A stretch of DNA of 16,477 bases, from the NCBI GenBank assembly GCA_902773365.1, contig CACYEG010000059.1, positions 1-16,477 of the forward strand. Direction: 5' to 3'. The stretch comes from an uncultured Erysipelotrichaceae bacterium. GTDB taxonomy: Bacteria; Bacillota_I; Bacilli_A; RF39; UBA660. Below, piece by piece: positions 13,759 to 16,477 of this stretch. Positions within the stretch are counted from its first letter, which is position 1. Each line of letters opens with the position of its first letter. Both the position numbers and the translations under genes were made by a program. The notes beneath the pieces are model-generated. The model was not told the origin of the DNA. It searched no databases and saw nothing but the letters and a program-made list of their open reading frames with translations.

Positions 13759-13767
13759 ATTATAACA
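13759..13767 (-). promoter_or_regulatory. Extended -10 promoter of murT-gatD
   Basis: On the minus strand TGT then TATAAT (13764-13759), an extended -10 like that of deoD, with a weak -35 (TAGTAT). The predicted transcript start lies about 10 nt from the murT ATG, so the ribosome binding site would be almost at the 5' end. Confidence 0.6.
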
Positions 13768-13785
13768 AAATTACTTTTAAAATAC

Positions 13786-13815
13786 TAGGCAAATATAGAT
13801 TAGAAAAAATATAAT
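13786..13815 (+). promoter_or_regulatory. Probable promoter of the comEA-comEC operon
   Basis: TAGGCA (13786-13791, four of six consensus bases), an 18-bp spacer and a perfect TATAAT (13810-13815). It lies in the gap shared with the divergent murT promoter. No competence-regulator box (ComK-type or Cin-box) is recognised by eye. Confidence 0.5.
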
Positions 13816-13860
13816 TTGCTCGTAATAATAATAGTAGAGGATAAGTTAGAAAGGATGATT

Positions 13861-14583
13861 ATGGAATATATAGAGAAAATTAAAATTATTTTTAAAAGAA
13901 ATATTATAAGTTTTGTGTCTTTAATAATAGCATTTCTTTCTATTATGGGAAGTGTATATTATGTTCATGTTAATAAGTGTGAATGTGAGAATTGTAGTGT
14001 TATAGAGCAAAGAGAAGATTTAATAGAGCCAGTTAAGGAAGAGAAAGAAGAAATAAAAAAGCTAATTGTAGACGTCAAAGGCGCAGTAAAAAAACCTGGT
14101 GTTTATATTTTGGATGAAGGCTCTATAGTAAACGATGCAATAGTTGCCTCTGGTGGAATAACTTCATCTGGTGTTACAAGTAATATTAATCTTTCTAAAA
14201 AATTGAAGGATGAAATGGTCATATACATTTTCAGTAAAAGTGAGATTGCCAAACAAAATACCAATAATAAGCTTGTCTGTGAAGTTCCAAAATGTACGTG
14301 TGAGCAAATTGTGGTCGATAAAGATATAGAAGCAAGTAAAGAAAAAGAGTCACTAGGAGAATCCTACGCTAGTGTAGAGAAGACTATTTCCAATAAAATA
14401 TCTATTAATACTGATTCGATTGCAGATCTTACAACTCTTAGCGGTATAGGAGAAGCAAAAGCAAAAGCAATAATAGAATATAGAAAAGCTAATGGTAACT
14501 TTTCTATTATCGAAGATATAAAGAAAGTCCCAGGAATAAGTGATAATATATATGAAAAAATCAAAGATTATATAACAGTATGA
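13861..14583 (+). CDS. comEA: ComEA, DNA-uptake receptor
   Basis: ComEA is a membrane-anchored protein that binds incoming double-stranded DNA outside the cell and passes it to ComEC. The 240 residues contain one membrane helix (about 14-35). An SLBB domain follows (about 68-125, beginning IVDVKGAVKKPGVYIL). A linker leads to a C-terminal double helix-hairpin-helix DNA-binding domain (about 178-240: INTDSIADLTTLSGIGEAKAKAIIEYRK, then KVPGIS). An unusual trait is six cysteines outside the membrane, as CECENC (40-45) and CEVPKCTC (140-147). I chose ATG at 13861, with AAAGGATG upstream; the in-frame ATG at 13855 is nearly equal. The next gene starts 7 nt after the stop. Confidence 0.93.
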   Translation: MEYIEKIKIIFKRNIISFVSLIIAFLSIMGSVYYVHVNKCECENCSVIEQREDLIEPVKEEKEEIKKLIVDVKGAVKKPGVYILDEGSIVNDAIVASGGITSSGVTSNINLSKKLKDEMVIYIFSKSEIAKQNTNNKLVCEVPKCTCEQIVVDKDIEASKEKESLGESYASVEKTISNKISINTDSIADLTTLSGIGEAKAKAIIEYRKANGNFSIIEDIKKVPGISDNIYEKIKDYITV

Positions 14584-14590
14584 GGTAAAT

Positions 14591-14833
14591 ATGAATAAAG
14601 AAGACATAAAAAAGATGCGTATGGATATTGGCAAATATCTACACAATTATTACGTTAAGTATGGAGAAGAAAAATATAACGAACTTGTCGATAAAATTGG
14701 AGAAAAAATGAAAGTATCATATGGAGAACCATTCAATCAGGATAATTTAAGAATAATGGAAGCAGAATATGTGACATTCGCATACAAATTGTATAATGAA
14801 ACTAAATCTGATAATAAGGAAACTTCTTCTTAA
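14591..14833 (+). CDS. Small helical protein inside the comE operon
   Basis: The 80-residue protein is not recognised. It is hydrophilic, predicted largely helical, rich in Lys, Glu and Tyr, and has no membrane segment or cysteine. Its start is supported by GAGGTAAAT overlapping the comEA stop. It occupies the place that a dCMP deaminase (ComEB) holds in Bacillus subtilis but shows no zinc-binding motif of that family. Its 3' end overlaps the proposed comEC start by 38 nt, suggesting coupled translation. Confidence 0.6.
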   Translation: MNKEDIKKMRMDIGKYLHNYYVKYGEEKYNELVDKIGEKMKVSYGEPFNQDNLRIMEAEYVTFAYKLYNETKSDNKETSS

Positions 14834-16477
14834 AGATTTTATATATATATTGTTGTTAGCAACTTCTATTATAGTTTCTTTAATTAGGATTAATACTTCC
14901 CAAGAGATTAATTATGACTCTAAAGAAATTTCATTAAAAGGAATAATAAAGTCATATAAATCTGATGGCGATAAGTTATCAATGGATATAAAAGGAAGAA
15001 GTCGACAAAAATGCACTTATTATTTTAAAACCAAAGAAGAGAAAGAAGAAGTAATTTCTAAAATAAAAGAAGGTATTCAAATAAAATATTTTGCACTACT
15101 ATCTAAACCTGAAAATAATACAATCCCCAATACATTTAATTATAAAAAATACCTTAAAAATCACGGTATTTTTTATAATTGTAGAATTAATTCATTCGAA
15201 ATTATTAAAGGTGAATCATTATTATATAAAATTAAAAATTCAATAGTAAAAAGGATATATTCTTTTAAAAAGATAAAGAGTTATTTATCTACCTTTATTC
15301 TTGGGAATAAGTCTTATATGGATGATGAAGTAATGAGTCAATATAAAAAGAATGGCGTAACTCATCTTTTTGCTATATCTGGAATGCACATAGGATTATT
15401 CTCGAGTTTTATACTTTTGATTTTAAAGAAACTAAAAGTGGGGGAAACAAAAAGATATATAATAACTATTATATTCATTTGGTTTTATGCATTTCTGACT
15501 GCTTTTGGAGCAAGTGTTTTAAGAGCAGCACTTTTATTTTCATTGATTTCTATTAACAAGGTAATGTATACAGAAGTTAAGACAATAAATATATTATTAC
15601 TAACTGGAGCGATATTATTATTTATAGATCCATATTTATTAGTAGATATTGGATTTCAATATTCCTTTATGACGACATTCGGATTAATATACTCAAGTGA
15701 GCCACTAAGTAAACATAAAATATTAGGAACAAGCCTAATTGCATTTTTAATAAGTCTACCTATTACCATCAATAATTTCTATACTTTTAATGTGTTTAGT
15801 GTAGTAATAAATATTTTTTTCGTACCACTCATTTCAGCGATAGTTTATCCATTGTGTCTTTTAACATTCATGGTAAAAGAACTGGAACCTATAACAGTAG
15901 TAGTTATTAAAGTACTAGAGCTAATAAATAGTTTTTTATCTAATGTATCATTCTTAAAAATTGCTTCACCACCTTTAAATGTCTGGCTAATTGTTACTTA
16001 CTATATAATTTTTTTGAGATTTTCCAAAAAGCACTTTTTAATTACCGCAGTATCTCTTTCTCTAGTAGTTATAGCGAATATAGCAATTAACTCGTTAGAT
16101 AGCAGTTATCACATAGACTTTCTAGACGTTAAGCAAGGGGATTCTACTCTTATTAGATTTCCAAATAAAAGTGTTGTGTTAATTGATACGGGAGGCATCG
16201 TTAAAACTAAAACAGAAAATTGGAAGAAGAAAAAAGAAAATCTATTAACTGATAATACGATAACCTACTTAAACAGTCTAGGCTTAAGCAAAATCAATTA
16301 TTTAATACTTACACATGGAGACTACGATCACATGGGAGAATCAATTAATTTAGTTAATAATTTTAAAGTTGAGAAAGTTATATTCAATTGCGGTGAATAC
16401 AATGATTTAGAGAGTGAATTAATTAAGGCCCTAGATAAAAAGAAAATAAAATATTATTCATGCATTAAAGAATTAAA
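14796..16477 (+). CDS. comEC: ComEC/Rec2 DNA-uptake channel (3' truncated by window end)
   Basis: ComEC forms the channel through which single-stranded DNA enters the cell. The frame is open from ATG at 14796 to the last base (560 codons). An N-terminal membrane helix (about 14-30) is followed by the extracellular OB-like DUF4131 region, with IPNTFNYKKYLKNHGIFYN. Next is the Competence domain with THLFAISGMHIG (189-200), ASVLRAALLFSLI, the conserved DIGFQYSFMTTFGLI and several membrane helices. Last comes a metallo-beta-lactamase domain with DVKQGDSTLI, IDTGG and THGDYDHMG (ligands His507, Asp509, Asp511, His512), probably a nuclease. No clear ribosome binding site precedes this ATG, so coupling to the upstream gene is likely; TTG at 14850 is a poorer alternative. 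No frameshift is seen. Confidence 0.93.
   Translation, partial: MKLNLIIRKLLLKDFIYILLLATSIIVSLIRINTSQEINYDSKEISLKGIIKSYKSDGDKLSMDIKGRSRQKCTYYFKTKEEKEEVISKIKEGIQIKYFALLSKPENNTIPNTFNYKKYLKNHGIFYNCRINSFEIIKGESLLYKIKNSIVKRIYSFKKIKSYLSTFILGNKSYMDDEVMSQYKKNGVTHLFAISGMHIGLFSSFILLILKKLKVGETKRYIITIIFIWFYAFLTAFGASVLRAALLFSLISINKVMYTEVKTINILLLTGAILLFIDPYLLVDIGFQYSFMTTFGLIYSSEPLSKHKILGTSLIAFLISLPITINNFYTFNVFSVVINIFFVPLISAIVYPLCLLTFMVKELEPITVVVIKVLELINSFLSNVSFLKIASPPLNVWLIVTYYIIFLRFSKKHFLITAVSLSLVVIANIAINSLDSSYHIDFLDVKQGDSTLIRFPNKSVVLIDTGGIVKTKTENWKKKKENLLTDNTITYLNSLGLSKINYLILTHGDYDHMGESINLVNNFKVEKVIFNCGEYNDLESELIKALDKKKIKYYSCIKEL

Noticed and set aside
14353..14646. Minus-strand open frames opposite the end of comEA
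   Set aside because: They are shadows of the helix-hairpin-helix coding region; the plus-strand frame encodes a clear ComEA domain.
1..16477. Mycoplasma-type code (TGA as Trp)
   Set aside because: TGA ends divIB, comEA and the 2826 gene at sensible places, and Trp is encoded by TGG in several proteins, so the standard code fits.
1..16477. CRISPR arrays, insertion sequences, prophage or att sites
   Set aside because: No spaced direct repeats, transposase or integrase motifs, or target-site duplications were seen; the tRNA-His 3' end is not repeated elsewhere in the window as far as I can see by eye.

Overview
The window is AT-rich bacterial chromosome with densely packed genes, Firmicutes-type ribosome binding sites and TGA used as a stop (for example at the ends of the divIB and comEA genes), so the genetic code is standard rather than the Mycoplasma code. 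Gene content (MurT/GatD pair, YneF, a SirA-like protein, NifS-ThiI, Pdp, DivIB, ComEA/ComEC) suggests a small-genome Bacilli/Erysipelotrichia- or RF39-like lineage. This placement is inference from gene content, not from a marker phylogeny.

Layout. (1) 1-1630: the 3' end of an unrecognised gene, a terminator, a DUF368 membrane protein (candidate undecaprenyl-phosphate translocase), a small exported or anchored hypothetical, and a 59-residue membrane protein on the minus strand. (2) 1651-1927: a mirror-symmetric divergent promoter region, tRNA-His(GTG), and terminators. (3) 1926-2711 minus: a slipin/SPFH protein. (4) 2771-7058: a near-consensus promoter drives five tightly spaced genes: a polytopic membrane protein, pyrimidine-nucleoside phosphorylase, MurG, DivIB/FtsQ and QueH. 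(5) 7063-7843: a single-gene unit for a membrane-anchored protein with an acidic tail. (6) 7881-10263: a cysteine desulfurase overlapping ThiI, the sulfur relay for 4-thiouridine at tRNA position 8. (7) 10272-10942: a SirA-like protein followed by YneF, the same neighbours as in Bacillus subtilis. (8) 10935-13767 minus: DeoD, then the GatD-MurT pair with its own promoter and terminator. (9) 13786-16477: comEA, a small unknown gene and comEC (cut by the window end), the DNA-uptake operon.

Themes: envelope synthesis (DUF368, MurG, DivIB, MurT/GatD), nucleoside salvage (Pdp, DeoD), tRNA modification (QueH, NifS-ThiI, and tRNA-His, itself a likely substrate of both routes), and DNA uptake. The most striking observation is that the GatD-like protein lacks both the nucleophilic cysteine and the catalytic histidine expected of a glutaminase, while its MurT partner keeps its nucleotide-binding loop, zinc ribbon and conserved C-terminal aspartate motif. 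A second pattern is compaction: several terminators carry the next gene's -10 box, leaving very short 5' leaders.
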